Source: Lentisphaerota bacterium
GTDB lineage: Bacteria > Verrucomicrobiota > Lentisphaeria > Victivallales > Victivallaceae
Direction of reading: 5' to 3'
DNA: 64,000 nt
NCBI GenBank assembly: GCA_015061575.1
Contig: SUWF01000001.1
Coordinates: 1 to 64,000 of the forward strand
Part shown: positions 44,309 to 52,744 of the stretch, piece by piece
Layout of the letters: the number at the start of each line of letters is the position of its first letter
How positions within the stretch are numbered: the stretch's first letter is position 1
Program-made: the position numbers and the translations under genes
Notes under the pieces: generated by a model
Database searches by the model: none
Told to the model about the DNA's origin: nothing
What the model saw: the letters and a program-made list of their open reading frames with translations, nothing else

Positions 44309-45106
44309 ATGAAAGCAAGTTCGCAACAACAAGTCCGTGGAAAGTCCATGAGTTTTACCCTCATTGAACTTCTGGTCGTCATCGCCATTATCGCCATTCT
44401 GGCTGCCATGCTGCTGCCGGCTCTTTCGGCGGCCCGGGAGCGGGCCAAATCGGTATCGTGCCTGTCCAACCTCAAACAGTTCGGTCTGGCGTGGTCGGTT
44501 TATCAGCAAAACAATCACGATTACTGTCCGGGCGGATTCTACCGGGAATACTATTCGTTTTATGCACCAAACAACACCAGATGGTTTGAACAGTTTGAAG
44601 GCGATCAGTTGATCGATAAAAACGTGACCCGCTGCCCCTCTTCAGCGAACTGGAGCTTTGACTCGGCCAACCTCAATTATGGGGTGTTGGTAAATATCTG
44701 GGGGTGGTATCCGAATACCATCAGCATGGCCGCCAGCCGGGGCAGTAAATTTGCCGATCCCAGCCGCATGACCTGTATCATCGACTCCATGCCGGCCAAA
44801 AACCGGGTCGAAGCGGGGATTTCAGCTTCATCTTTCGGCTTTGCCGACCTGGCGCATTTGTGGTATGTTTATCCGGCGATCCCCGGTTTGGCGGGAGTCG
44901 GCACCATGCCCGGTATTGAACGCCGTCACAGCGAAGGCGCCAATGCGGTCATGCTCGATGGTCACGCCCAATGGGTAAATGCCACCCAGATCCGCAATCC
45001 ATGCACCATTGCTGCTGAATACGACGATAAAGCTGAACCCGGTGTCTGGGATATGCGCCCCTGTCATGGCAGCGGCGGCAACGAATCCGGATCCTGTGCG
45101 CTTTAA
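44309..45106 (+). CDS. Prepilin-like (pseudopilin, H-X9-DG type) protein
   Basis: 265-aa protein with a 15-residue leader ending in Ser, then [16 protein letters not shown] from Phe16 and [25 protein letters not shown] lies 7-8 nt upstream of the start. The tail has a complete H-X9-DG motif ([13 protein letters not shown]). It follows the cytoplasmic GH127 gene by 40 nt and precedes three secreted proteins, which again places the pseudopilin at the head of the exported part of the block. Confidence 0.87.
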   Translation: MKASSQQQVRGKSMSFTLIELLVVIAIIAILAAMLLPALSAARERAKSVSCLSNLKQFGLAWSVYQQNNHDYCPGGFYREYYSFYAPNNTRWFEQFEGDQLIDKNVTRCPSSANWSFDSANLNYGVLVNIWGWYPNTISMAASRGSKFADPSRMTCIIDSMPAKNRVEAGISASSFGFADLAHLWYVYPAIPGLAGVGTMPGIERRHSEGANAVMLDGHAQWVNATQIRNPCTIAAEYDDKAEPGVWDMRPCHGSGGNESGSCAL

Positions 45107-45120
45107 GCTGAATAGATGTT

Positions 45121-46203
45121 ATGAAAAAATTCCTTGCAGCAGTGTCAATGACGACTGCGGTGCTGCTTGCCGGTGCCGCAGTTACCGAACAACCGGCCGG
45201 TTACCGCAAAGCGGTTTTGAAAAATCGCTTTCTGGAGCTGGAGTTTATGCCGGATTCGCTGGGGCGTTTGAATCAGATCAAACTGAATCATTCCGGCCGG
45301 AAACTTTTGCTGGAACGTATTCTTACCAAAGTCAGCGTGGATCCGCTCTATGAATTTTACCGCAACAACTCCTTTGGCTGTGGCGAAAATTTCTGGAAAA
45401 ATTACGTTGCTCAGCGTGACGGCAAAAGCCAGCTGATACGTCCGGATAAAAACAGTATCGTCTTTAAGAACAAGTGGTACGGTGGTTTGCCGATTGATGT
45501 GCAGCGCAATTCAGTGCTGCTGCCGGACAGCACCATGTGGCGCTATGAAGTCGAGGTTTTCAACCGTGGACAAAAGCCGTTTTATATGGCCTTGTGGTAT
45601 GCTTTAACGCCCGATAACGCCGCAAACAGCATCTTGCAGCTTCCGGCGGTCGGTCAGGTCAAAAAACATCTCTTGGGTAATGTAAATATTCTCAAGCAGG
45701 ACAAGATCGTATCGACTGAAACCGGCCTCTTTGCGCCCGGACGCAACTGGATTGCGACGGTTTATCCGGAGGATAAAGCGGTATTGGCGATCATTGCTCC
45801 GCCGGAAGAGTTTTTTCCGGATGGCGGGTTTTACAGCTGGTTCGGAGAGGATAATCAGGTAAAATACCGCTCTATGGAAATAATTTTTAACGGGCGCAGC
45901 ATTGCTCCTGAACAAAGTGCCCGCAGCAGCTGTATTTTTGCGGTGTTTTTGGGCTTGAGCGGAGTTAAAGATATTGCCGGAGTTACTGCAATAGATGCCA
46001 GGCCCAATGGCCGCCAGATCACGCTGCAGCTCAGCGCAGCCAGACAAACTGCGCCCGGCAAGATGCGCATCAGTGCCGGAAAACAGCAATACGAAATAGC
46101 CATTCCGGAATTGTTCCCGGGAAAAATCCACCAAATTACAATAGCAAATGCTCTTCCCCTGAGCGGAACCCTGCCTGACGGCAGCAAATTTGATCTGCGT
46201 TAA
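45121..46203 (+). CDS. Secreted beta-sandwich protein of unknown function, paralog A
   Basis: 360-aa protein with a signal peptide (KKFLAAVSMTTAVLLAGAAVTE). It opens with KAVLKNRFLELEFMPDSLGRLNQIKLNHSGRKLLLE, which resembles the first strands of galactose-mutarotase-like folds, and is beta-rich throughout. It is clearly related to the 48981-50129 product: both share NRFLELEFMPDSLGRLNQI / NEFLTVSLLPESMGRIDQI, GGLPIDVQRN / GGMPITMTRK and a C-terminal PGKIHQITIANALPLSG / PGKMHNVTWTLSGFPPG. I do not know a function. The two paralogs flank a 919-aa protein. A substrate-binding or accessory role is possible. Confidence 0.55.
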   Translation: MKKFLAAVSMTTAVLLAGAAVTEQPAGYRKAVLKNRFLELEFMPDSLGRLNQIKLNHSGRKLLLERILTKVSVDPLYEFYRNNSFGCGENFWKNYVAQRDGKSQLIRPDKNSIVFKNKWYGGLPIDVQRNSVLLPDSTMWRYEVEVFNRGQKPFYMALWYALTPDNAANSILQLPAVGQVKKHLLGNVNILKQDKIVSTETGLFAPGRNWIATVYPEDKAVLAIIAPPEEFFPDGGFYSWFGEDNQVKYRSMEIIFNGRSIAPEQSARSSCIFAVFLGLSGVKDIAGVTAIDARPNGRQITLQLSAARQTAPGKMRISAGKQQYEIAIPELFPGKIHQITIANALPLSGTLPDGSKFDLR

Positions 46204-46218
46204 ACAAGAGAAAAATCA

Positions 46219-48978
46219 ATGAAAAAATTATTGACCATATTTTTATTGGCGGCAATTCCGGTTTTTGCCCAATTGCCGGAATTTTTGTGGCACAGTCCGG
46301 GTAAAGACGGATCATTCAAGCTGCAAATCGCCGAAAAAAATCCGCTTTCCATCCCCGGAAAAATCCGGATTTATAACGGCAAAAGCAAAAAATACACTCC
46401 ATTGCGTTTGCTCAGTCAGGGTAAAGAACTGGTTTTTGCGGCGGATGACTGTCAGTTGATCGTTCGGCCGGAAGTACGGGGCAAGTTGTTGATTTTCAAT
46501 AATTCTTTGATCAATACCGGAAAGCAGGAGCTGTTTTTGCAGCCGGAACTTGTTTTTACTTTCCCCACAAGCGGACAGGATTTCTTTTTCAACGGCTACG
46601 AAACGCTCCCGGTCAAAAAGCTGCCGCTGCACCGCATCGGCTTAAAAGGTCGCCCGGAAAAAAAGCTGGCCGGGATCACGCAGGTTTTTCCGGCGGCGGG
46701 GGTGATCGGTCCTGAGTACACACTTTTTGCCGGACAAGTACCGCAGGAACTGGTAAGTTATCACGCAGCGCATTTGGAAGCAGCCGGGAACGCTTATCGC
46801 TTTACCTTTGATCAACGGCACGCCATCGGCGCCGGTAAAAAAGTCGATTTCAAGCTGATCATGGGGTTGACGGCAACCCGGTATGGCAGAGAACAGGCGA
46901 TGATCCAGCGGATATTTGATGCGTTCCCGGAGCTTTTTGGCCCGGTCGTCGGCTGGGATAATCCTTACATCTGGGGTACCGAACAGTATCTGGTCAGCTA
47001 CTTGGATATACCAGATTACGAAGCGGAACGCCGTTATCACGCCACATTGACCTGGGCTTTTGTGCCGTTCAAGCGGGCAGGGGATATTTACGGCGAAGCT
47101 GATTTGTGGGATTACAAACCGCTGCGGCCATTCAAATGGTGGTACAATACCCGCATTGCCGGAAAAACTTTTGACTACCGGAATCTCAGTTGGGAAAAAT
47201 TCCATGCCCAGCGCCGGGAAGTCTGGAACAAATACGCCAAAGATTTCGGCTATGCGTTTTACAACAGTGCCGCCGGGGTCTGGTGCGAAGATCAGCTGGC
47301 GGTGCAGCGTTACTCTGATTCGATCGTTGATGATACCGATAAGGTGAAAAAATATTTGAGTCCGTGGTGTACGCCGTGGGATCAGCATGTGCGGGTATTT
47401 TCTTACGGTACAAGTTTCGGTAAAAAATTCCGCTCGGATATGAAAAAAGTCCATGCCGAACTCGGAATGCCCGGCTTTGCATTTGACTGTGTGACTCCGG
47501 GCGCATACTACCGGGGACCGGCTGCTCAAGATCCCGATATGCCCGGGCGGGCGTGGGACGCTGAAGGCGTATTTATCGATCAATCGGTGGCCATCATCAA
47601 ATTAACTGATTTTGTGCATGAAGAGCTCCCCGGAACCTTTGTCTGGCTCAACGGCATCACTGGCCGGGGCGACAGCTGTATGCTGGAATACGGCATATTT
47701 GAAGATTCATTCCGCAGTGTAATGCCGCTGGTGCGCTACAATGCCGGGCAGATCCCTATGCAGACCAGAGGTTACGGCTTTAACCGCTTTTTGTTTGATT
47801 ATCTGCCGGATTGGCGGAACATGAGCAAAGAAGAATTTACTGCGGAACTGCAGAAACTTTCTGTACATTTGATCTTCAACTACTTCCAATACGGTTTGAC
47901 CGGCACTTACAATACGGCCAACGGCTGCTCGCTGGAGCAGTACATCATGCCGGAGTTGCTGGAAGTGCGCAAACTCGGCTGGCAGGCACAGGTGCCGGTA
48001 AGTGTGGACAGCGATAAACTTTTTTATTCCGCCCGCTACGGTACCGGGGCTGACACGGTTATTTTTATGGGCAATCCCTACGCCGAAAACGCAACTGCTC
48101 ATGCGGTGATCGGCAATGATATTCTGGGCAAAGAAAATTACATCTTTATCCGCAAGATGCGTGACTGTGCCGCTGCAGTCAACCGGATCAAAGGCCGGAC
48201 AACTGAACTGGAAGTTCAGCTGCTTTCCCGGCTGCCGGTGCTGTACGAAAGTATCTGCGGTTTGAGCAGCGTTCCGGAAAAAGGTCTGGAAGTGGATGCC
48301 GTTGTGCAAAAGGATCTCAACGCAATTACTTATCAGCTGCAATTCAAGAATGATCGTAAGTTCACCACCCAACTGACTCCCCGCCGGATCGCTGACTTTG
48401 AGCTGGCTGAAATTACCGTCAACGGCCAGAAAATCAGCGGCAGGAATCTGACGATCCCCGCAGATGGAAAAGTTGAATTGAAATACCGCTCAAAGTATTT
48501 TACTTTCAGCAAAGCTGATTTGATGCAATTTCCTTTTGCCGCTGACAACAGGAACGCTGCGTTGGAAATCGTTTTGCCGCAAGATGCCAACGCTTCTGAA
48601 CTCCGGCAGGCGGAGCGTCTGAAAAAAGTGTTTGATTTTCTGGTCAAACACAAGGTGCTTGAAAGTTCCGATATTGCCATTGTCCGGGGTAAAGGTACTG
48701 TTGGAAAACCGCAAATCGTTATAACAGTTAAACGCAGTGCCAGCACTCCGCAAGTGTCGCTGAATGAAAACGTTTGGCAGATAAATGCACCGGATGCGGC
48801 CGCTGCCGATTTGCTGGTACGCAAGTTCAGCTATATATTGGATCAAAAATTTGAATACATCTTTCCCTTTCAGCCCCGGGCGTGGGACTGTTTGCACCCG
48901 GATATGCTCAAGTACTTTGATCTGGCCCAAGATCGCTTGCCGTTAGAGCGATGTTTTGAAAATAATGGAGGTAACTGA
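46219..48978 (+). CDS. Secreted glycoside hydrolase-like protein, family not recognised
   Basis: 919-aa protein with a signal peptide (KKLLTIFLLAAIPVFAQ). Residues ~20-220 are beta-sandwich. From ~235 (VVGWDNPYIWGTEQYLVSYLDIPDYE) a barrel-like region follows: YHATLTWAFVPF, FGYAFYNSAAGVWCEDQLAVQRY, GMPGFAFDCVTPGAYYRGP, PGTFVWLNGITGRGDSCMLEYGIFEDSF. Asp and Glu residues in FAFDCVTP and MLEYGIFED are candidate catalytic residues. A C-terminal region (~745-919) has an alpha/beta subdomain like those found next to GH20/GH67-type barrels. AAGAG lies 9 nt upstream of the start. It sits between two paralogous secreted beta proteins and probably works with them. Confidence 0.55.
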   Translation: MKKLLTIFLLAAIPVFAQLPEFLWHSPGKDGSFKLQIAEKNPLSIPGKIRIYNGKSKKYTPLRLLSQGKELVFAADDCQLIVRPEVRGKLLIFNNSLINTGKQELFLQPELVFTFPTSGQDFFFNGYETLPVKKLPLHRIGLKGRPEKKLAGITQVFPAAGVIGPEYTLFAGQVPQELVSYHAAHLEAAGNAYRFTFDQRHAIGAGKKVDFKLIMGLTATRYGREQAMIQRIFDAFPELFGPVVGWDNPYIWGTEQYLVSYLDIPDYEAERRYHATLTWAFVPFKRAGDIYGEADLWDYKPLRPFKWWYNTRIAGKTFDYRNLSWEKFHAQRREVWNKYAKDFGYAFYNSAAGVWCEDQLAVQRYSDSIVDDTDKVKKYLSPWCTPWDQHVRVFSYGTSFGKKFRSDMKKVHAELGMPGFAFDCVTPGAYYRGPAAQDPDMPGRAWDAEGVFIDQSVAIIKLTDFVHEELPGTFVWLNGITGRGDSCMLEYGIFEDSFRSVMPLVRYNAGQIPMQTRGYGFNRFLFDYLPDWRNMSKEEFTAELQKLSVHLIFNYFQYGLTGTYNTANGCSLEQYIMPELLEVRKLGWQAQVPVSVDSDKLFYSARYGTGADTVIFMGNPYAENATAHAVIGNDILGKENYIFIRKMRDCAAAVNRIKGRTTELEVQLLSRLPVLYESICGLSSVPEKGLEVDAVVQKDLNAITYQLQFKNDRKFTTQLTPRRIADFELAEITVNGQKISGRNLTIPADGKVELKYRSKYFTFSKADLMQFPFAADNRNAALEIVLPQDANASELRQAERLKKVFDFLVKHKVLESSDIAIVRGKGTVGKPQIVITVKRSASTPQVSLNENVWQINAPDAAAADLLVRKFSYILDQKFEYIFPFQPRAWDCLHPDMLKYFDLAQDRLPLERCFENNGGN

Positions 48979-48980
48979 TT

Positions 48981-50129
48981 ATGAAAAATTTTAAGCGATT
49001 TGTGGTAACTGCCGCATTGGCCGTGGCGTTCGGCGCATGGGCCGGGGAGCCGGAAACTCAGGAAGTGAAATATCAGAAACTGGTATTGGAGAATGAGTTT
49101 TTGACCGTTTCGCTGCTGCCCGAAAGTATGGGCCGGATCGATCAGATCACGGTCAAAAAAAATAATTACAATATCCTTTATCCCCGGCACAGTTTGTGTA
49201 CCAATTACGGTTCATTGTTAAAAACAGTCAAGGGTAATGCGTTCGGCAGTGCCGATACTTTTCTGCAGCGGGATCTGCGGTCGATGGATCAAAAAATGAA
49301 CGTGGAACAACCCGATACCCAGACAGTGATTTTTTCGGTAAAAAACTATGGCGGTATGCCCATAACGATGACCAGAAAAATCACCCTGCCTGCCGGTTCA
49401 ACGATCATCAAAACCGAATCGCAGCTCCAGTGGCATGGCAAACCCAATAGCGAGATCACCCCCCGGTGGGACTTTTTTCTTAACGGCGGCGACCCGCTGC
49501 CCTCCCGGAGCAATTTGTTCATTCCGCTGGTGCGAACCGCCCGCCCCGGCAGCCGATACGATCAGCTGAACCGCTGGAAACAGCGCACAGTTGTGCCGTC
49601 AGATAACTTTATGGCCGTGATCATCCCGCCGCAGGATCTGACTTTTGCCTTGATCGTCGATCCGGATTCCATGAAACAGGACAGTAAATTTTACACCCTC
49701 AGCGGCGGCTACAACAAAAAGTGGTATTGGTGGATGGCTTTTATGCTGCCGCCGCAAAAAATGGATCCTGACGAAGTGCGCAAATACGCCTTTGCCGCTG
49801 CGGTTTATCCGGGATTGAAAAATATTCAGGAAATTTGCGGCGATATTGCCATGTATGCTTATGTAACCAAACGCTCGTTGCCGTGGCGGTTGGGGGTAGT
49901 GATGATGGCAGCCAGTCCAACGCAGGAAAACACGATCCAACTGAAATTATCCTCAGAAGATGGCAAGTTTTTTGAAAAAACATTCACTCTGCCGCCCCTG
50001 GTGCCGGGCAAGATGCATAATGTAACTTGGACACTTTCCGGCTTTCCGCCCGGCAAGTACCATATATCCGGCAATATTCCCGGCAAGGGCGATTTTTTGC
50101 TGCCTGAACCGGTGATCGAAATAAAATAA
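48981..50129 (+). CDS. Secreted beta-sandwich protein of unknown function, paralog B
   Basis: 382-aa protein with a signal peptide (RFVVTAALAVAFGAWAGE). The ribosome binding site GGAGG is embedded in the last codons of the preceding gene, which lies only 2 nt away, so translation is coupled. Beta-rich mutarotase-like opening (KLVLENEFLTVSLLPESMGRIDQITV) and a tryptophan-rich stretch (NKKWYWWMAFMLPPQKM) that could form an aromatic sugar-binding platform. Paralogous to the 45121-46203 product. Function unknown. Confidence 0.55.
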   Translation: MKNFKRFVVTAALAVAFGAWAGEPETQEVKYQKLVLENEFLTVSLLPESMGRIDQITVKKNNYNILYPRHSLCTNYGSLLKTVKGNAFGSADTFLQRDLRSMDQKMNVEQPDTQTVIFSVKNYGGMPITMTRKITLPAGSTIIKTESQLQWHGKPNSEITPRWDFFLNGGDPLPSRSNLFIPLVRTARPGSRYDQLNRWKQRTVVPSDNFMAVIIPPQDLTFALIVDPDSMKQDSKFYTLSGGYNKKWYWWMAFMLPPQKMDPDEVRKYAFAAAVYPGLKNIQEICGDIAMYAYVTKRSLPWRLGVVMMAASPTQENTIQLKLSSEDGKFFEKTFTLPPLVPGKMHNVTWTLSGFPPGKYHISGNIPGKGDFLLPEPVIEIK

Positions 50130-50157
50130 ATCAACAATATGGAAGCTGAACAATATT

Positions 50158-51237
50158 ATGAAAAATCCATTCCGCCGCAATAAAATGACCGGTATTCACC
50201 ACAGCAGCAAAATTCTGCACCGCTATGCCGGTAATCCGATATTGACCGCCGCTGACGTACCTTATCAAGCCGATCTGGTCTACAATGCCGGAGTAACTTT
50301 TTTTAACGGCAAATACTGCATTGCTCCCCGGGTGGACTCTGCCGACCCGGCGCCCGAGCCGGGCGAAAGCAATTTTGCTTCGATCAATACCGGTTTGGGC
50401 TGGAGCGATGATGGTATCCACTTTGACATCGAACCGGAATTTGTCCGGGTGCATTACGGCGATGAACTTTTGCCGTGGGTTTGCGACGGCCGTTTGACGG
50501 TGCTGGAAGACGAATTGTATCTGACTTTCTGTTTTGAAAATCAACACTCCGAACGTCCCGGTATTGCCAGATGGCGCGGCAAAGGTACGGATTTTGATGT
50601 GGTCTGGCTGGGCATACCCCAGCAGCGCAACATGGTTTTGTTTCCGGAAAAAATCAACGGCATGTACATGCGTTTGGAACGCCCGTCCAACCAGTGGGGG
50701 GATCCTTTCCATATCTGGTACGCATTTTCGCCGGATATGCAATATTGGGGCCGGCAGGAACTTATGCTGGGCTGCGAAGATGTGCCGTTTGCCAGCGTAA
50801 AGATCGGAGCCGGGGCGCCGCCGGTAAAAACCGATCGCGGCTGGCTGCTGATTTTCCATGCGGTTGACGGTGTTCCGGCTGCTCCGGAAGAATCTGACAA
50901 CCGGGGCTGGACCAAGCGTTATATGTCCGGAGCTGCCCTCTTTGACCTGAACGATCCCACCAGATTGATCGCTATTACCAAAGAACCGCTGCTGACAGCT
51001 GAAATGCCTTATGAAACCGGAAAAGACAAAAATTTCTGGGTGCAGGATACAGTTTTCCCTTGCGGCGCGGTGATTGAACCCGATGGCGATACGCTGCGGA
51101 TCTACTACGGAGCGGGCGACACTAATACCTGTCTGGCGACCGTTTCTCTGCAGGAGCTGTTTGATTTCATGTCTCCGGCGACCCGGCTTGCCCCGCGGGC
51201 AACCATTCCATTCCGTTACAAGGATTGGCAAAAATAA
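50158..51237 (+). CDS. GH130-like glycoside phosphorylase/hydrolase
   Basis: 359-aa cytoplasmic five-bladed beta-propeller protein. The start LHRYAGNPILTAADVPYQADLVYNAGVTFFNGKYCIAPRV is characteristic of GH130, as are GWSDDGIHFDIEP, VCDGRLTVLEDELYLTF, VKIGAGAPPVKTDRGWLLIFH and DTLRIYYGAGDTNTCLATVSL. The family mostly phosphorolyses beta-mannosides, with some hydrolases. The Asp in the DGRLT segment matches the expected proton-donor region. It is the last gene of the GH127 block. Start at 50158 is uncertain: a second ATG at 50185 is possible and neither has a good Shine-Dalgarno sequence. No phosphate-binding assignment can be made by eye. Confidence 0.82.
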   Translation: MKNPFRRNKMTGIHHSSKILHRYAGNPILTAADVPYQADLVYNAGVTFFNGKYCIAPRVDSADPAPEPGESNFASINTGLGWSDDGIHFDIEPEFVRVHYGDELLPWVCDGRLTVLEDELYLTFCFENQHSERPGIARWRGKGTDFDVVWLGIPQQRNMVLFPEKINGMYMRLERPSNQWGDPFHIWYAFSPDMQYWGRQELMLGCEDVPFASVKIGAGAPPVKTDRGWLLIFHAVDGVPAAPEESDNRGWTKRYMSGAALFDLNDPTRLIAITKEPLLTAEMPYETGKDKNFWVQDTVFPCGAVIEPDGDTLRIYYGAGDTNTCLATVSLQELFDFMSPATRLAPRATIPFRYKDWQK

Positions 51238-51253
51238 ATCGTTTGGATCAAGC

Positions 51254-51538
51254 AATGGGTCTGTTGCAAAACCTCGCAAAAGGTTGTAATGCCCCTGTTT
51301 TTTGCATGAATTTTTAGTTGCTGTCGAAAAAAAACAGTAAGCTTGAATTCATATAACAGCAGTAAATTTTATAATATATAAAATACGGTATCTTTCTTAT
51401 ATAAAATAAGTTGGAATTACTTTTATTACTTGTAATAAAAGTAATTCCGGCGAAAGTTTTTGGAAAATGGGGTGTGGGGAAAAGAACCTTTTTTCAAAAA
51501 GGTTTTTTCCCCACAAAACAGTTTTGCAACAGCCCATT
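51254..51538. mobile_element. MITE-like element with terminal inverted repeats
   Basis: The ends AATGGG(T)CTGTTGCAAAAC (51254-51272) and GTTTTGCAACAGCCCATT (51521-51538) are inverted repeats of 18 bp apart from one extra T on the left. The ~285-bp interior has no gene. It contains a perfect 17-bp hairpin with a 2-nt loop (51413-51448) and a second long hairpin (51474-51514, arms GTGGGGAAAA... with one bulged G). GGxCTGTTGCAAA-type ends resemble insertion-sequence ends, for example IS6-like elements, so this is probably a non-autonomous derivative. A target duplication is not obvious. It fills the gap between GH130 and the methyltransferase. Confidence 0.65.
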
Positions 51539-51568
51539 TTTTGTCTGGAGTATGAGTTTTTTGCCGGG

Positions 51569-52570
51569 TCAGCTGTTTTTGCAGCGTATCCGCAGAGTTA
51601 CTATCTTGGTGGGATGATTGAATGGTGCCGGATCCGCCGGGTAATAACTTGCTGATGAATTTGACGGAGCTGTGTAACAAAAGTCTTCCGGTATGGATAT
51701 AAGCTCTTCTAAACGCAGGTATATGCCATCGCAAATACTTTCTATGTGCCGCAGAAAATCTTTTCCGGATAAATATAACGCATTGTTGACTACGATCATT
51801 ATGCCGTTGTCGGCTGCCAGCGGACGCAGTTTGTTGATCACGTTCAGCGGATTGTTGGCCAGATCGATCACCCCTTTGGCGGTACGGGAGAAAAAGGGCG
51901 GATCCACGATCACACAATCAAATTTACTTTGCGCTTTACGCAGCGCTCCCACGGTCGGAAAAAAATCTCCGTAACGGAAGTTTTTGCGGGTAAAGGTCAA
52001 ACCGTTCAGCGAGGCACTGCGGTAGGCGGTTTTTAAAAATTTTTCCGAAAGATCTGTTTGCAATACCATAGCTGCGCCTCCGGCGGCAGCTGCCACGCCC
52101 AGACTGCCGGTGTAGGCAAAGGTGTTCAGTACATGTTTGCCTTGCATGTTTTCCAGCAAATATTTACGCAGCAAGCGGGTGTCGCTGTAAAAGCTGTTAT
52201 CGTGGTTCATGGTCAGGTCAATGGCGTAGCGGACGTGATGTTCTTCGATAAAATCATCGGTTTTGCTGCCGCTCAGCAAAATACCGTTGCGCTCTTCGGC
52301 AGTTCGTCCATTGCGGCGTTTGAGCAGTACTGCCTGCAAAAAATCCAGTTCGCCGGAGAGTAATTCGGCCAAATCATTGCGATTTGCCCAATCATTGCTG
52401 TAATCATGGATCACAGCGGTACGGCCCAGCAGATCGATCGCCAGATCCGGAACGCCTTCGGTAAAGCCGTTGCAGAGCCGCAAGGATTGATGATGCGCCG
52501 GATCGCTGTTCAACGCATCTTGCCGCCGTTGGATGGCTGATATGATAAGTTGTTTTGCTTGAGTTTCCAT
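51569..52570 (-). CDS. RlmI-like SAM-dependent methyltransferase
   Basis: The track begins at 52624, but the ATG at 52570 (METQAKQLIISAIQRRQDAL) gives a normal start; 333 aa. The N-terminal part (RLCNGFTEGVPDLAIDLLGRTAVIHDYS) is the PUA-like/linker region of class I 23S rRNA cytosine methyltransferases. The Rossmann domain follows: VLNTFAYTGSLGVAAAAGGA for SAM binding and CVIVDPPFFSRTAKG, a DPPxF catalytic motif. It probably methylates rRNA, though guanine- or protein-directed relatives exist. It is unrelated to the carbohydrate blocks on both sides and looks like a housekeeping gene caught between them. Confidence 0.82.
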   Translation of the reverse strand: METQAKQLIISAIQRRQDALNSDPAHHQSLRLCNGFTEGVPDLAIDLLGRTAVIHDYSNDWANRNDLAELLSGELDFLQAVLLKRRNGRTAEERNGILLSGSKTDDFIEEHHVRYAIDLTMNHDNSFYSDTRLLRKYLLENMQGKHVLNTFAYTGSLGVAAAAGGAAMVLQTDLSEKFLKTAYRSASLNGLTFTRKNFRYGDFFPTVGALRKAQSKFDCVIVDPPFFSRTAKGVIDLANNPLNVINKLRPLAADNGIMIVVNNALYLSGKDFLRHIESICDGIYLRLEELISIPEDFCYTAPSNSSASYYPADPAPFNHPTKIVTLRIRCKNS

Positions 52571-52661
52571 AATACTATAATATAGCACCGGATATTCATT
52601 TTGCAATCCGCAGAATTTTTTCAAAAAATTGTTAAAGTTGCCATTCCGGCTGGAGGAATGT

Positions 52662-52689
52662 TTGACTTTTGATGTATAAATGTTATATT
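52662..52689 (+). promoter_or_regulatory. Promoter of the 52745 secreted protein gene
   Basis: TTGACT (52662-52667) and TATATT (52684-52689) with 16-bp spacing. Predicted start near 52696 leaves only ~10 nt before the ATG at 52706 but a normal ~49-nt leader before the GTG at 52745. Confidence 0.65.
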
Positions 52690-52744
52690 AACCAAAGTTA
52701 TGTAAATGGCTGAAAGGCCGCAACTGATAAAGGAACAGGGTGTT

